Source: an uncultured Sphingomonadales bacterium
Lineage (GTDB): Bacteria; Pseudomonadota; Alphaproteobacteria; Sphingomonadales; Sphingomonadaceae
NCBI GenBank assembly: GCA_903821605.1
Contig: CAIJLZ010000005.1
Coordinates: 62,001 to 126,000 of the forward strand
Length of the DNA stretch: 64,000 nt
Direction: 5' to 3'
This document shows positions 9,341 to 25,063 of the stretch, piece by piece. Made by a program: the position numbers and the translations under genes. Below the pieces are notes generated by a model, which was not told the DNA's origin, did not search any database, and was given only the letters and a program-made list of their open reading frames with translations. Numbering within the stretch: the first letter of the stretch is position 1; each line of letters starts with the position of its first letter.

Positions 9341-10098
9341 CCTATTGCGTGGGAATGCTGATCAATGCCGGGCTGGTCATGATGGCCGACACCCGGACCA
9401 ATGCCGGCGTCGACAATATTTCCTGTTACCGCAAGCTGCACATTTATGATGGCGGCGACGATTGTTTTATCTCGATTGCCACCGCCGGCAATCTCTCGGT
9501 GACACAGGCCACACTCTCCAAATTGGCCGAGGGTATTCCCAATCCGGAAACGGGCGAAATCGAAACGCTATGGAATGCGCCCAGCATCTTCAAGGCGGTG
9601 CGCCTTGTCGGCAGCGTGCTGCGCGACAGCCGCCATGAGGCCGAACATGGCATGGAAGCAGAGGGCGTCTCCTTTGGCGCGACCATGCTGCTGGGCGGGC
9701 GCATCGGGCCAGAACCTTTGCGCCTGTTTATGATCTATGACGCGGGCAATGCGATCGAATGCCATGCCGACACGCCCTATCTCCAGATTGGCGAATATAA
9801 ATATGGCAAGCCGATCCTCGACCGCGCGCTGGATATTGCGACCCCGCTCAACGAAGCGGTGAAACTGGGCCTGATCTCATTCGATTCGACAATGCGCTCG
9901 AATCTGGCCGTTGGCCTACCAATCGACATGGTCACCGTCCGCGCCGACCGCAATTGTGAGCCGGAATATTTCCGGATCGACAAGGACGATAGCTATTTCA
10001 AGGAACTGTCCCGCCAATGGGGCGAAAAGCTCCGCGAAGCCCAGGCCGCCATTCCGCGCCCGCCCTTTATCCGCAACAAGGGCCAGCCAGTCTCATGA
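9337..10098 (+). CDS. Anbu (proteasome-type Ntn-hydrolase)
   Basis: A 253-residue homologue of proteasome beta subunits, the Anbu family. After loss of Met1, the N-terminal Thr is the expected nucleophile (start T-Y-C-V-G-M), with Asp17 in MADTRTNAG and Lys32 in CYRKLH (numbered from that Thr) at the usual proteasomal positions. Published Anbu proteins assemble into open ring or lock-washer particles in the cytoplasm, and their physiological substrate is still unclear. The gene ends the operon with ATP-grasp, alpha-E and transglutaminase genes, the classical Anbu neighbourhood, which suggests a pathway that makes and breaks a particular peptide linkage. Confidence 0.9.
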   Translation: MTYCVGMLINAGLVMMADTRTNAGVDNISCYRKLHIYDGGDDCFISIATAGNLSVTQATLSKLAEGIPNPETGEIETLWNAPSIFKAVRLVGSVLRDSRHEAEHGMEAEGVSFGATMLLGGRIGPEPLRLFMIYDAGNAIECHADTPYLQIGEYKYGKPILDRALDIATPLNEAVKLGLISFDSTMRSNLAVGLPIDMVTVRADRNCEPEYFRIDKDDSYFKELSRQWGEKLREAQAAIPRPPFIRNKGQPVS

Positions 10099-10148
10099 GA
10101 CGAAAGCCGGGCTTTGACTGGCACGAGCGAAGCGCCTAAGCCGCTCGC

Positions 10149-11495
10149 ATGCTCAAGCTCGACGACGCCTGCAATCGCCTCTCTGACCTGATTGCCCTCG
10201 CCCGCGCCGGTGGCGCTGATGCCGCTGACGCCATTTATGTTGGCAGCGCCTCCACCGAAGTCCAGATGCGCCTCGGCAAGCTCGAAGATGTCGGGCGCTC
10301 CGAAGGCGAGGAAATCGGCCTGCGGGTCTTTGTCGGCCAGCGCACCGCCAGCGTCACCGCCTCCGATCTCTCACCGGATGGGCTGCGCGAACTCGTCAGC
10401 CGGGTTGTCGACATGGCCCGCGAGGCGACCGAAGACCAATTCGCCAGCCTTGCCCCGGAAGACCGGCTGGCCAAGGGCGAACTCCCCGAACTCGACCTGT
10501 TCGATGCAAGCGATATCGGCCCGGCGGAACTGCGCGAACGCGCGCTTGCCGCCGAAGATGCCGCGCGTGCGGTCGCTGGTATCACCAATAGCGAGGGCGC
10601 AGGTGCCAGTGCGGGCCAGTCGGTCATGGCGCTGGCGACCAGCCATGGCTTCGTGCGCGGTTATCGCGGTTCCAGCTTTGGCTGCTCCGCCAGCGTCATC
10701 GCCGGTGAAGGTGCGCTGATGCAGCGCGATTATGCGTGGCACAGCGCGCGATATTATAGCGATCTCGAAGCAGCGGCCGCGATTGGTCAGCGTGCTGGTG
10801 ACCGCGCCATGGCCCGGCTCCATCCGGTCAAGCCAGATAGCGGCCAAATGCCGATCATCTTCGATCCGCGCGTCGGCGCATCGATGGTTGGCCATCTCCT
10901 CGGCTCGATCACCGGCTCATCCATTGCGCGGCGCACCAGCTTCCTGCTCGACCAGTTGCACGAGATGGTGTTCGACAGCCATGTCACCATCATCGATGAT
11001 CCGCATCGCGTGCGTGGCTTGCGCTCCCGCCCATTCGACGGCGAAGGGCTGCCGACGGCATCGTCCAAGCTGATTGATGCCGGACGCCTGACCAGTTGGC
11101 TGATGGACAGCGCGTCCGCCCGCCAATTGGGGCTGCAACCCACCGGCCATGCCTCTCGGGGGATCGGTGGCCCACCGGGCGCAGGGGCAAGCAATGTCTA
11201 TATGGCCCCCGGCACACTCACCCCCGCCGCATTGATGGCGGATATCAAACAGGGCATCTATGTCACTGAACTGATCGGACAGGGCGTCAACGCCGTGACC
11301 GGCGATTATAGCCGAGGCGCATCGGGCTTTCTGATCCGCGACGGCCAGATCGGTCCGGCGGTGGCGGAACTGACCATTGCTGGCAATTTGAAAGACATGT
11401 TCAAGGCGATCATTCCCGCCAGCGACCTCGTGCTCCGCCGTGGCATGGACGTGCCCACCCTGCGGATCGACGGGATGATGATCGCTGGTGCCTGA
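10149..11495 (+). CDS. pmbA: TldD/PmbA family protein (PmbA/TldE type)
   Basis: A 448-residue member of the TldD/PmbA family. In E. coli TldD and TldE (PmbA) form a heterodimeric metalloprotease that processes microcin B17 and CcdA; TldE is the subunit without the zinc motif. No HExxH-type motif is seen here, while the C-terminal pattern (ASNVYMAPG, GQGVNAVTGDYSRGASGF) matches PmbA. The start ATG lies 50 bases after Anbu. The 3' end overlaps the next gene by 8 bases, whose GTG start is at 11488. The partner TldD is not in the window. Confidence 0.88.
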   Translation: MLKLDDACNRLSDLIALARAGGADAADAIYVGSASTEVQMRLGKLEDVGRSEGEEIGLRVFVGQRTASVTASDLSPDGLRELVSRVVDMAREATEDQFASLAPEDRLAKGELPELDLFDASDIGPAELRERALAAEDAARAVAGITNSEGAGASAGQSVMALATSHGFVRGYRGSSFGCSASVIAGEGALMQRDYAWHSARYYSDLEAAAAIGQRAGDRAMARLHPVKPDSGQMPIIFDPRVGASMVGHLLGSITGSSIARRTSFLLDQLHEMVFDSHVTIIDDPHRVRGLRSRPFDGEGLPTASSKLIDAGRLTSWLMDSASARQLGLQPTGHASRGIGGPPGAGASNVYMAPGTLTPAALMADIKQGIYVTELIGQGVNAVTGDYSRGASGFLIRDGQIGPAVAELTIAGNLKDMFKAIIPASDLVLRRGMDVPTLRIDGMMIAGA

Positions 11496-12270
11496 CCCGG
11501 CGCTTTCCGACATTGCGGCGATTGTCGCGGAAGCAGGGCAACTCGCCCTGAATGCGGTCGAGCGCGGGTTCAACCATTGGGAAAAAGTGCCGGGCCAACC
11601 GCTGTCCGATGTCGATCTTGCGGTCAACGACCTGCTGCGCCGCAAGCTCACCGACCTGTTGCCGACGGCGGGCTGGCTATCCGAGGAAAGCGCCGACGAT
11701 GCCGAGCGCCTGTGGTGCGAACGGGTGTGGATCGTCGACCCGATTGATGGCACCCGCGATTTCGTGCGCGGGCGGCGCGGCTGGTCGATCTCGGTCGCCC
11801 TGGTGGAACGGGGCGAGCCATGGCTGGCGGTGCTGGAGGCCCCTGCCCTCGGGCTGGTCTATTCCGCCGAACGCGGCGCTGGCACCCGGCTCAATGGCGT
11901 GCGCACCATTGCCAGCACCCGAAGCGCATTAATGGGCGCGCGGGTCCCGGCGGATGAACTGCCGCAGCTTGACCATGACCTGACTGCCGTCACCAAGCCC
12001 AACAGCATTGCGCTCCGCATCGCGATGGTGGCGACCAACCATGCCGATCTCGTCGCGTCGGTGCGTTGGGGCTATGAATGGGATCTCGCGGCCGCCGCCC
12101 TGATCGCAGAGGAAGCCGGGGCCAAGGTGACCGACGCATTGGGCAGCCGGTTGCGGTTCAATTCACCGGATGGGGCCGCCTTTGGCGTGCTCGCCAGCGC
12201 GCCGGGCATTCACGATGCCGCGCTAGAAAGACTTTCCGAACGCGCCCAGCACGCTCACCGCCAAAAATAG
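11488..12270 (+). CDS. Inositol monophosphatase family enzyme, CysQ-like
   Basis: A 260-residue Mg2+-dependent phosphatase of the inositol monophosphatase/3'(2'),5'-bisphosphate nucleotidase superfamily. Metal ligands are visible in SEES (residues 65-68), DPIDGT (84-89) and the C-terminal [15 protein letters not shown]. CysQ-type enzymes turn 3'-phosphoadenosine 5'-phosphate into AMP during sulfate assimilation; inositol-1-phosphatase activity is an alternative that cannot be excluded. The GTG start at 11488 lies inside the end of pmbA, so the two are likely co-translated. A terminator follows at 12287. Confidence 0.8.
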   Translation: MPDPALSDIAAIVAEAGQLALNAVERGFNHWEKVPGQPLSDVDLAVNDLLRRKLTDLLPTAGWLSEESADDAERLWCERVWIVDPIDGTRDFVRGRRGWSISVALVERGEPWLAVLEAPALGLVYSAERGAGTRLNGVRTIASTRSALMGARVPADELPQLDHDLTAVTKPNSIALRIAMVATNHADLVASVRWGYEWDLAAAALIAEEAGAKVTDALGSRLRFNSPDGAAFGVLASAPGIHDAALERLSERAQHAHRQK

Positions 12271-12286
12271 CACCCCCAAATGAAAC

Positions 12287-12322
12287 CGGCCCGCTTCCCT
12301 TGCGGGAAACGGGCCGAATTTT
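12287..12322. terminator. Intrinsic terminator between convergent genes
   Basis: Arms of 13 bases (12287-12299 and 12304-12316) pair with a single C-A mismatch around a TTGC loop, followed by AATTTT on the plus strand. It ends the pmbA-phosphatase transcript and lies just past the gltD stop on the other strand. Confidence 0.75.
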
Positions 12323-12340
12323 CATCATGTTGTGCCGATA

Positions 12341-13777
12341 TCAGCGCGGCAGTTCAGTGGTGCCCATCAGGAACTCATCGACTGAACGGGCGCATTGGCG
12401 ACCTTCGCGGATCGCCCAGACGACCAGCGACTGGCCACGACGCATGTCGCCGCAGGCAAACAGGCCCGGCTTCGAGCTGCGGTAATCAACGACATTGGCC
12501 GCCACATTGCCGCGCTGGTCAAGCTCGACGCCCGACTGCTCGATCATGCCGCCATGACGCGGGCCGATAAAGCCCATCGCCAGCAGCACGAGATCGGCCT
12601 TCAAGTCGAACTCACTGCCCGGAATTTCTTCCATCTTGCCGCTTTCCCAACGGACACGGACGCATTCGAGCTTTTCAAGCTTGCCACCCGAACCGACGGC
12701 CCGCTTGGTCAGCACGGCCCAATCGCGTTCGCAGCCTTCAAGATGCGAGGTCGAGGTGCGGAGCTTCAGCGGCCAATCCGGCCAGTTGAGCGACTTGTTT
12801 TCCAGCTCCGGCGGCTTGGGCATGATCTCAAGCTGGGTGACCGAAGCGGCGCCCTGACGGTTCGAGGTGCCAACGCAGTCCGACCCGGTATCACCGCCGC
12901 CGATCACGACAACATGCTTGCCCTTGGCCGACAGCGTGCCGGTCGGTGCCGCACGAACTTCATCGTCGCCCGCGTTGCGCTTGTTCTGCTGGGTAAGGAA
13001 TTCCATCGCCTGACGGATTTCCGGGAATTCGGCACCGGGGATTGCGAGCGGACGGGCATTTTCTGCACCACCGGCCATGACCACGGCATCGTAATTTTCG
13101 ATCAGCGTGTCCATCGACACCACCACGCCCACTTCGGTGCTGGTGCGGAATTCAACGCCTTCCGCTTCCATCTGCTGGGCGCGGCGGGTGATGATGTGCT
13201 TTTCCAGCTTAAAGTCCGGAATGCCATAGCGCAGCAAACCACCAACCCGGTCGTTCTTTTCGAACAATGTGACGCTGTGCCCGGCGCGGGCCAATTGCTG
13301 CGCGCAGGCGAGACCCGCTGGGCCAGACCCGATCACGGCCACGCTCTTGCCGGTCTTAACCTTCGGCGGCAGCGGCACGATCCAGCCTTCTTCCCAACCC
13401 TTGTCGACGATCTGGCATTCAATCGACTTGATCGTGACCGGCGTGTCCTGAATGTTCAGCGTGCAGCTTGCCTCGCACGGGGCGGGGCAGATGCGGCCGG
13501 TGAATTCCGGGAAGTTGTTGGTCGAGTGCAGGCGATTAAGCGCCTCCCGCCAATCGTCCTGATAGACCAGATGGTTCCAGTCCGGGATCAGATTGTTGAC
13601 GGGGCAACCATTGTGACAAAACGGAATACCGCAATCCATGCAGCGCGAGGCCTGCGAACGGATTTCGCCATTGGCCAGCGGCACGACGAATTCATTCCAG
13701 TGCTTCAGACGCTCATCCGGCTTGGTATAGCCGCGATCATGGCGTTCGACTTCGAGAAACCCGGTGGGCTTACCCAT
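12341..13777 (-). CDS. gltD: Glutamate synthase (NADPH) small subunit
   Basis: The beta subunit of glutamate synthase passes electrons from NADPH through FAD and Fe-S centres to the large subunit. The 478-residue product has the N-terminal cysteine clusters ([14 protein letters not shown] and CPAPCEASC), the FAD loop [11 protein letters not shown] and the NADPH loop [11 protein letters not shown]. The ATG at 13777 is preceded by GGGGAGA and gives the usual MGKPTGFLE start; the 44 extra codons upstream overlap gltB and are not family-like. It lies 20 bases behind gltB in the same operon. Confidence 0.96.
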   Translation of the reverse strand: MGKPTGFLEVERHDRGYTKPDERLKHWNEFVVPLANGEIRSQASRCMDCGIPFCHNGCPVNNLIPDWNHLVYQDDWREALNRLHSTNNFPEFTGRICPAPCEASCTLNIQDTPVTIKSIECQIVDKGWEEGWIVPLPPKVKTGKSVAVIGSGPAGLACAQQLARAGHSVTLFEKNDRVGGLLRYGIPDFKLEKHIITRRAQQMEAEGVEFRTSTEVGVVVSMDTLIENYDAVVMAGGAENARPLAIPGAEFPEIRQAMEFLTQQNKRNAGDDEVRAAPTGTLSAKGKHVVVIGGGDTGSDCVGTSNRQGAASVTQLEIMPKPPELENKSLNWPDWPLKLRTSTSHLEGCERDWAVLTKRAVGSGGKLEKLECVRVRWESGKMEEIPGSEFDLKADLVLLAMGFIGPRHGGMIEQSGVELDQRGNVAANVVDYRSSKPGLFACGDMRRGQSLVVWAIREGRQCARSVDEFLMGTTELPR

Positions 13778-13797
13778 GTGATTATCTCCCCAATTCG

Positions 13798-18441
<4,644 letters not shown>

Positions 18442-18673
18442 CAAAATCCCCCTGGCCAACACCGTCCCCATGACGGCAGGCAAAAGTTTGAGCGCGCCCC
18501 CTTTGCACAGTGGGCGAGCTTTTTGAAGTCCAATTACACCGAAGCCGCACCCAATCGCGACCATCGGGGCGTGCGGCGGATCAACCAAAGCCATATCGCA
18601 CTGCAACAATGTGTGCAATGCACCTTTCCCTTACCCCCTTGCCCGCCAGCGGCCATAAGGTTAAGGCCTCGTC

Positions 18674-19336
18674 ATGACTCAGCAGCCCGTCCGAATTTCG
18701 CCGTCGATCCTGTCCGCCGACTTTGCCCGATTGGGCGAGGAAGTTCGAGCCGTTGATCAGGCCGGGGCCGACTGGATTCATGTCGATGTGATGGACGGCC
18801 ATTTCGTGCCCAACATCACCATCGGACCGGCGGTGGTGAAGGCGCTTCGCCCGCACACCAGCAAATTGCTCGACGTGCATCTGATGATCGCGCCGATTGA
18901 CCCGTTCCTTGACGCCTTTGCGGAAGCGGGGGCCGACATCATCACCGTACACCCGGAAGCCGGGCCGCATATTCATCGCACGCTCCAGCGCATCGGCCAG
19001 CTTGGCAAAAAGGCGGGCGTCTCGCTCAACCCGGCCACCCCGGCGAAGATGCTCGATTACATCCTTGAAGATGTCGATCTGGTGCTGGTGATGAGCGTTA
19101 ACCCGGGCTTTGGTGGGCAGAAATTCATCTCGTCCCAACTCCGCAAGATCGAAGCGATCCGCAAGGCGATCGACAAGCTCGGCAAGCCCATCGACCTTGA
19201 GGTCGACGGCGGCATCGATGTCGAGACGGCGAAGCTCGCCATTTCGGCCGGTGCCGATGCACTGGTCGCCGGCACCGCCACCTTCCGTGGCGGCCCGGCC
19301 CAATATGCCGCCAATATCGCGGCACTGAGGGGCTGA
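18674..19336 (+). CDS. rpe: Ribulose-phosphate 3-epimerase
   Basis: Interconverts ribulose 5-phosphate and xylulose 5-phosphate in the pentose phosphate pathway. The 220-residue TIM barrel has the full set of family motifs: [35 protein letters not shown] and EVDGGI near residue 175. The gene starts 232 bases from divergent gltB. Its 3' end carries the ribosome site of the next gene, so it heads an rpe-heparinase-purH run of genes. Confidence 0.96.
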   Translation: MTQQPVRISPSILSADFARLGEEVRAVDQAGADWIHVDVMDGHFVPNITIGPAVVKALRPHTSKLLDVHLMIAPIDPFLDAFAEAGADIITVHPEAGPHIHRTLQRIGQLGKKAGVSLNPATPAKMLDYILEDVDLVLVMSVNPGFGGQKFISSQLRKIEAIRKAIDKLGKPIDLEVDGGIDVETAKLAISAGADALVAGTATFRGGPAQYAANIAALRG

Positions 19337-19338
19337 GC

Positions 19339-21075
19339 TTGGTCCGCAAGGCGAAGCATCAGCAAGCCGAACTGGCGGACGACACGATCGAGCCAGGGCG
19401 GCGGATGATTCGCCTTGAGGACAAGGGCCAGTCCCTGTCCGACCGCCTGTTGGAGCAACTCAACCGGCTGAGCTGGCGCACCCCACTCCACAAGCTGCGG
19501 CTGCGCGGGCGACACCCGCTGAAGTTGCTGGTCGTGCCGGAAGACCCGGTGGCGGGCAATGCCGCGCTTGGCAAGGCGATGATCGAGGGCGTGATCCACT
19601 TCCGTGGCGAAGCGCTCGACATGGCGAGCTATGATTTCGGCGAGACTGCGGTTTCGCCATCCTTTTATCGTTATCTGCACAGCTTTGCGTTTCTGCGTGA
19701 TCTCAACGCCGGTGGCCCGCGCGTCATGACCGCACCGATTGCCGAGGCGATGATGAGCCGCTGGCTCGATCGCCATGGCCAGCATGTCAGCGATAGCGCA
19801 TGGCGCGCCGATATCTGGGGTTGGCGCGTGCTGTTCATGGCGAATTATGCGCCGCTGATCCTGTCATCCACCAATCTGGTCTATCGCTCTGCCGTGCTGA
19901 ACGTGCTGGCGCGTGGCGCGCGGCATCTTGAACGCACCGCCGACAAGGTGACGCAAGGCCCGGCGCGCATCATCGCTTGGGCCGGTGTGGTGGCGGGCGG
20001 GTTGCTGATCCACGCCAATGAACAAATGCTGCGCCGTGGCGAAATCGGCTTGGCCCGCGCACTTGCCACCGGGATCAGCGCCGATGGCGGCGTGGTAACC
20101 CGCTCCCCGCTTGATCAGCTCGAACTGGTCGAGCTGTTGAGCATGCTCCGCAGCGTCTATGACGCGCGGCGCGACATTCCGCCCGAATGGCTGACACAGG
20201 CGCTCTCCCGCGCCGTGCCGGCCCTGATGGGCATCACCATGGGCGATGGCGCGCTGTCCTGCTGGCAGGGCAGCGGCCCCATCGCCGCCGACCGGATCGA
20301 AGCCGCCATCAAGGCATCGGCTGTCATCGCCCGGCCGCAGCGCCAGTCGCGCGAATGGGGTTATCAACGCATGGCTGCGGGTGGCACCATTGTGGTGATG
20401 GACGGCGCACCGCCGCCGATGGTCCGCTATGAAATGCCCGGCTGCGCCTCGACACTGGCGCTCGAACTGTCGGACGGCCCCCATCGGCTGGTGATCAATT
20501 GCGGCGGGGCCGGTGGTTGTGGCGTGATGGCGCCGGGCCTTGCCGACGGACTGCGCACCACCGCCGCCCATTCGACATTGGTGGTGGCTGACAGCAATTC
20601 GACTGCGCTTCACCATGATGGCTCGCTGGGCCGGGGTGTGGCCGAGGTGGAGCTGCAACGCCAAGAACTGGAACAGGGCAGCCGGATCGAAGGCGGCCAT
20701 GACGGCTATGCGCGGCGCTATGGTTTTGTCCATCGCCGCTTCCTCTCGCTTTCGTCAGACGGCAAAGAACTGCGCGGCGAGGATGTGCTGGTCCCGACCG
20801 GCAAGCGCCGCCCGAATGGCGCGGACTTTGCGATTCGCTTCCACCTGGCACCGGGGATTGAGGTGACGCCGACCGCCGACGGGCTGGGCGCATTGCTCCG
20901 GGTCGAGGACGGGCCGTTGTGGCAATTCCGTTGTCGCGGCGGCACGCTGGCCGTGGATGACAGCATCGCGGTTGACGCGAGCGCACGACCACGCCAGACG
21001 CAGCAACTGGTTATTTCAGGGAACGCCCCGGCGGGCGGCGCCAGCGTCAGCTGGCTATTCCGCCGTGCAGGCTAA
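19339..21075 (+). CDS. Heparinase II/III family protein
   Basis: A 578-residue protein with an N-terminal alpha/alpha toroid (about residues 30-350) and a C-terminal beta-sandwich typical of the heparinase II/III-like polysaccharide lyases. No signal peptide is apparent, so a cytoplasmic or unconventional location is likely; such genes are common beside purH in sphingomonads. The substrate cannot be inferred. The TTG at 19339 is taken as the start because GAGGGG lies 6 bases before it, inside the rpe stop region. The first ATG in frame (19405) has no better site and would remove 22 residues. Confidence 0.78.
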   Translation: MVRKAKHQQAELADDTIEPGRRMIRLEDKGQSLSDRLLEQLNRLSWRTPLHKLRLRGRHPLKLLVVPEDPVAGNAALGKAMIEGVIHFRGEALDMASYDFGETAVSPSFYRYLHSFAFLRDLNAGGPRVMTAPIAEAMMSRWLDRHGQHVSDSAWRADIWGWRVLFMANYAPLILSSTNLVYRSAVLNVLARGARHLERTADKVTQGPARIIAWAGVVAGGLLIHANEQMLRRGEIGLARALATGISADGGVVTRSPLDQLELVELLSMLRSVYDARRDIPPEWLTQALSRAVPALMGITMGDGALSCWQGSGPIAADRIEAAIKASAVIARPQRQSREWGYQRMAAGGTIVVMDGAPPPMVRYEMPGCASTLALELSDGPHRLVINCGGAGGCGVMAPGLADGLRTTAAHSTLVVADSNSTALHHDGSLGRGVAEVELQRQELEQGSRIEGGHDGYARRYGFVHRRFLSLSSDGKELRGEDVLVPTGKRRPNGADFAIRFHLAPGIEVTPTADGLGALLRVEDGPLWQFRCRGGTLAVDDSIAVDASARPRQTQQLVISGNAPAGGASVSWLFRRAG

Positions 21076-21099
21076 GCACAGCAAAGAAAGACAATATTC

Positions 21100-22689
21100 A
21101 TGACACAGGTTGCGATCAAACGGGCGCTGCTCAGCGTCTCGGACAAAACCGGGCTGACCGAACTCGGCGCGGCGCTCGCCCGACATGGGGTGGAATTGGT
21201 CTCGACCGGCGGCACGGCCAAGGCGCTGCGCGACGCTGGGCTTGCGGTCAAGGACATCTCGGACCTCACCGGCTTCCCGGAAATGATGGACGGCCGCGTC
21301 AAGACGCTGCACCCGAAGGTCCATGGCGGTCTGCTCGCGGTGCGCGACAATCCGGAACATCTGGCCGCAATGCAGGCGCATGACATCGGTGCGATCGATC
21401 TGGTCGTCGTCAACCTCTACCCGTTCGCCGCGACCGTCGCCAAGGGCGCGGACCGTGACGAAATCATCGAGAATATCGACATTGGCGGCCCGTCGATGGT
21501 CCGTTCGGCGGCAAAGAACCACGATAGCGTCGTGATCCTGACCGACACGGCGGATTATGCCGAATTCATTGCCGCGCTCGACACCCATCACGGCGCGACT
21601 GATTTCGACTTCCGTCGTCGCTGCGCCGCCAAGGCCTATGCCGCGACCGCTGCCTATGACAGCATGATCAGCCAGTGGTTCGCCTTCACCGATCTCGGCC
21701 AGCAACTGCCCGGCACGCTCACCGTCGGTGGCGTCAAGCAGGGCGAGTTGCGCTATGGCGAAAACCCGCACCAGTCGGCCGCGCTCTATATTCCGGCCGC
21801 CGAAAAGGTTCGTGGCATTGCCCAGGCCCGCCAGTTGCAGGGCAAGGAACTGAGCTACAACAATTATAACGACACCGATGCCGCGCTCGAACTGGTTGCC
21901 GAATTCCGCGATGGCCCGCCGACCGTCGTCATCGTCAAGCACGCTAATCCGTGCGGCGTCGCCACCGGCGAGACGCTGTTGGAAGCCTATAAGAACGCGC
22001 TCGAATGCGATTCGGTCTCGGCCTTTGGCGGCATCATCGCGGTCAATCGCCCGCTAGACGCTGCGACAGCCGAAGCGATGAGCGGCATCTTCACCGAAGT
22101 CGTCGCCGCCCCGGATGCGAGCGAAGATGCCAAGGCGATCTTCGCCAAGAAGAAGAACCTGCGCCTGTTACTGACCGGCGAACTGCCCGACCCCGCACGC
22201 GAGGGCCTGACGATCAAGAGCATCGCCGGGGGCTATCTGGTACAGGGTCGCGACAATGGCCATGTGACCCGCGAACAGCTCAAGGTCGTGACCGACCGCG
22301 CTCCGACCGAACAAGAGCTGAAAGACTGCCTGTTCGCCTGGACCATCGCCAAGCACGTCAAGTCGAACGCCATCGTCTATGCCAAGGACAACGTCACCGC
22401 CGGCATTGGTGCAGGCCAGATGAACCGCCGCGATAGCGCGCGCATCGCCGCGATCAAGGCCAAGGAGGCCGCCGAAACCTATGGCTGGGCACAGCCGCGC
22501 ACCATCGGTTCGGCGGTCGCGTCGGATGCGTTCTTCCCGTTCGCCGATGGCCTGCTGTCAGCCGCCGAAGCCGGTGCCACCGCGGTGATCCAGCCGGGCG
22601 GCTCGATCCGCGACGAAGAAGTCATCGAAGCCGCCAACAAGGCCGGTCTGGCGATGGTCTTCACCGGCATGCGCCACTTCCGCCATTGA
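21100..22689 (+). CDS. purH: Bifunctional AICAR formyltransferase/IMP cyclohydrolase
   Basis: Catalyses the last two steps of de novo IMP synthesis. The 529 residues comprise an N-terminal MGS-like IMP cyclohydrolase domain (to about residue 150; [38 protein letters not shown]) and a C-terminal AICAR transformylase domain ([31 protein letters not shown]). It lies 24 bases after the heparinase-like gene and ends in front of a strong hairpin. Confidence 0.97.
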   Translation: MTQVAIKRALLSVSDKTGLTELGAALARHGVELVSTGGTAKALRDAGLAVKDISDLTGFPEMMDGRVKTLHPKVHGGLLAVRDNPEHLAAMQAHDIGAIDLVVVNLYPFAATVAKGADRDEIIENIDIGGPSMVRSAAKNHDSVVILTDTADYAEFIAALDTHHGATDFDFRRRCAAKAYAATAAYDSMISQWFAFTDLGQQLPGTLTVGGVKQGELRYGENPHQSAALYIPAAEKVRGIAQARQLQGKELSYNNYNDTDAALELVAEFRDGPPTVVIVKHANPCGVATGETLLEAYKNALECDSVSAFGGIIAVNRPLDAATAEAMSGIFTEVVAAPDASEDAKAIFAKKKNLRLLLTGELPDPAREGLTIKSIAGGYLVQGRDNGHVTREQLKVVTDRAPTEQELKDCLFAWTIAKHVKSNAIVYAKDNVTAGIGAGQMNRRDSARIAAIKAKEAAETYGWAQPRTIGSAVASDAFFPFADGLLSAAEAGATAVIQPGGSIRDEEVIEAANKAGLAMVFTGMRHFRH

Positions 22690-22697
22690 TGGAACTA

Positions 22698-22735
22698 GAC
22701 CTCCTCCCCCGCCTGTTGAGCGGGGGGAGGAGGTC
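22698..22735. terminator. Strong GC-rich hairpin between convergent purH and lepA
   Basis: A 15-base arm (22698-22712) pairs with 22720-22735 with one bulged base around a 7-base loop. There is no clear T-run on either strand, so it may slow or protect transcripts of both genes rather than act as a classical terminator. Confidence 0.6.
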
Positions 22736-22742
22736 AAAGTGC

Positions 22743-24554
22743 TTAGCCCTCGTCGCCCATGCGAAGCGCGGCGATAAAGGCCTCCTGCGGGATGCTGACC
22801 GACCCATATTCGCGCATCCGCTTCTTGCCCTCTTTCTGCTTGTCGAGCAGCTTGCGCTTGCGGCTAGCGTCGCCGCCATAGCATTTCGCGGTCACGTCCT
22901 TGCGTAGCGCGGCGATGGTCTCGCGGGCGATGACCTTGCCGCCAATCGCGGCCTGAATCGGGATTTTGAACAGGTGGCGCGGGATGAGATCCTTCAACCG
23001 CTCGCACATATGGCGTCCACGCGCTTCCGAAGCGATGCGGTGGACGATCATCGACAAGGCGTCGACCGGCTCGTTGTTGACGAGGATGTTCATCTTGACG
23101 AGATCGCCCTCGCGATAGCCGGTCTGGTGATAATCGAAGCTCGCATAGCCGCGCGAAATTGACTTCAGCCGGTCGTAAAAATCGAACACCACTTCGTTGA
23201 GCGGCAGGTCATAGGTGATCTGCGCCCGCCCGCCGACATAGGTGAGGTTCTTCTGAATGCCGCGCCGATCCTGACACAGCTTGAGGATGCTGCCGAGATA
23301 TTCGTCCGGGCAATAGATCACGGCCTCGATCCACGGTTCCTCGATAAAGTCGATGCGGTTGGCATCCGGCATATCCGCCGGATTGTGCAGTTGGATCATC
23401 CCGTTCGCATGGGTCAGGTGGATATTATACACCACCGATGGCGCGGTTGTGATGAGATCAAGATCGTATTCGCGGGTCAGCCGCTCCTGAATGATCTCCA
23501 GATGCAGCAGCCCGAGGAAACCGCAGCGGAAACCGAAGCCGAGCGCCGCCGATGTCTCCATTTCGAAGCTGAACGACGCATCGTTGAGCCGCAGCTTGGA
23601 AATGCTCTCGCGCAGCTTTTCAAAATCATTGGCATCCACCGGGAACAGCCCGCAGAACACCACCGGCTGCACTTCCTTAAAGCCCGGCAGCGGCGCAGCC
23701 GCCGGTCGCTTGGCATCGGTGATGGTGTCGCCGACGCGGGTCTGGGCCACTTCCTTAATCTGCGCGGTGATGAAACCAACCTCGCCCGGCCCGAGATCTT
23801 CAAGCTGTTCGATCTTCGGGCGCATGCAGCCAACCCGGTCGATCAAATGCATGGTGCCAGCCTGCATGAACTTGATCTGCTGGCCCTTTTTGATCGAGCC
23901 ATCAATCACGCGGACAAGGATCACGACGCCGAGATAGGGATCGTACCAGCTATCAACCAGCATGGCCTTCAACGGCGCGTCGCGGTCGCCCTTGGGGGCG
24001 GGGATGCGCTTGACGATGGCTTCAAGAATGTCCTCGATACCGATGCCCGACTTGGCCGAAGCCAGCACCGCGTCCGAAGCGTCAAGCCCGATCACTTCCT
24101 CGATTTCGGCACGGACCTTTTCCGGTTCCGCCGCCGGCAGATCGATCTTGTTGATGACGGGCACGATCTCATGATCATGCTCGATTGATTGATAGACGTT
24201 GGCGAGTGTCTGGGCTTCCACGCCCTGCGCCGCATCAACCACCAGCAACGCGCCCTCGCATGCGGCGAGCGAGCGGCTCACCTCATAGGCAAAGTCGACA
24301 TGGCCCGGCGTGTCCATCAGGTTCAGCGTGTAGGTCTCGCCGTCCTTGGCCTTGTAATCAAGGCGCACGGTCTGCGCCTTGATGGTGATGCCGCGTTCCT
24401 TCTCGATATCCATGTTATCGAGCACCTGCGCCGACATCTCGCGTTCGGTCAGCCCCCCCGTATATTGGATGAGCCGATCGGCCAGCGTCGACTTGCCATG
24501 GTCGATATGGGCGATGATCGAAAAATTGCGGATATGATCAAGGGGCGTAGACAT
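22743..24554 (-). CDS. lepA: Elongation factor 4 (LepA)
   Basis: Ribosome-associated GTPase that remodels or back-translocates stalled ribosomes. The 603-residue product has G1 (AHIDHGKST), G3 (DTPGH) and G4 (NKID) motifs near the N-terminus and the LepA-specific C-terminal domain ending [20 protein letters not shown]. The ATG at 24554 ([23 protein letters not shown], split here as [10 protein letters not shown] then [10 protein letters not shown]) is the family start; a longer frame upstream is not conserved. It is divergent from the Fe-S carrier gene. Confidence 0.96.
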   Translation of the reverse strand: MSTPLDHIRNFSIIAHIDHGKSTLADRLIQYTGGLTEREMSAQVLDNMDIEKERGITIKAQTVRLDYKAKDGETYTLNLMDTPGHVDFAYEVSRSLAACEGALLVVDAAQGVEAQTLANVYQSIEHDHEIVPVINKIDLPAAEPEKVRAEIEEVIGLDASDAVLASAKSGIGIEDILEAIVKRIPAPKGDRDAPLKAMLVDSWYDPYLGVVILVRVIDGSIKKGQQIKFMQAGTMHLIDRVGCMRPKIEQLEDLGPGEVGFITAQIKEVAQTRVGDTITDAKRPAAAPLPGFKEVQPVVFCGLFPVDANDFEKLRESISKLRLNDASFSFEMETSAALGFGFRCGFLGLLHLEIIQERLTREYDLDLITTAPSVVYNIHLTHANGMIQLHNPADMPDANRIDFIEEPWIEAVIYCPDEYLGSILKLCQDRRGIQKNLTYVGGRAQITYDLPLNEVVFDFYDRLKSISRGYASFDYHQTGYREGDLVKMNILVNNEPVDALSMIVHRIASEARGRHMCERLKDLIPRHLFKIPIQAAIGGKVIARETIAALRKDVTAKCYGGDASRKRKLLDKQKEGKKRMREYGSVSIPQEAFIAALRMGDEG

Positions 24555-24675
24555 GTCGACGCCCCTAGCAGGAGCCGCGCCCAAGGGCAAAGGGATCACG
24601 CCTCGGCCTTGCAATTTGCCATCTCAAGCCTATTTTATTGAGAATGGCTTGCAAGCTTTTCAGGAATCACCCCCG

Positions 24676-25029
24676 ATGACCACCATGACCCGCGCCCGTC
24701 CCGCTGCGCTCAATCTCACGCCGAATGCCGAGGCGCGGATTGCGGCGCTCATGGCCGATGCGCCGCAAGGGTCGATTGGCGTCAAGCTGTCCACCCCGCG
24801 CCGGGGCTGTTCCGGCCTCGCCTATTCGGTCGATTATGTGACCGAGGCCAAGTCGTTTGACGAGAAGATCGACACGCCCGGCGGCGTCTTGTTCATCGAT
24901 GGTGCTTCGGTGCTGTATCTCATCGGCTCGACCATGGACTGGGTCGAAGATGATTTCACCGCGGGCTTCGTGTTCAACAACCCGAATGCCAAGGGCACCT
25001 GCGGCTGCGGTGAGAGCTTCACGGTCTGA
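24676..25029 (+). CDS. A-type iron-sulfur cluster carrier (IscA/ErpA/SufA family)
   Basis: A 117-residue A-type scaffold/carrier that passes Fe-S clusters to apo-proteins. The three ligand cysteines are present: C45 (RRGCSGLAY), C109 and C111 (TCGCGESF). The ATG at 24676 gives MTTMTRARPA; the frame continues upstream over the lepA start but without family similarity. No other Fe-S assembly genes are adjacent, so IscA, SufA and ErpA cannot be distinguished. Confidence 0.9.
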   Translation: MTTMTRARPAALNLTPNAEARIAALMADAPQGSIGVKLSTPRRGCSGLAYSVDYVTEAKSFDEKIDTPGGVLFIDGASVLYLIGSTMDWVEDDFTAGFVFNNPNAKGTCGCGESFTV

Positions 25030-25038
25030 CCCCAAGCG

Positions 25039-25063
25039 CCTAACGCCTATGGCCTAACGCCTA
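25039..25063. repeat. Short direct repeat at the 3' edge of a pseudogene
   Basis: CCTAACGCCTA occurs at 25039-25049 and 25053-25063. The second copy contains the final stop of the phytanoyl-CoA dioxygenase remnant. It may mark a small rearrangement or deletion scar. Confidence 0.5.
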
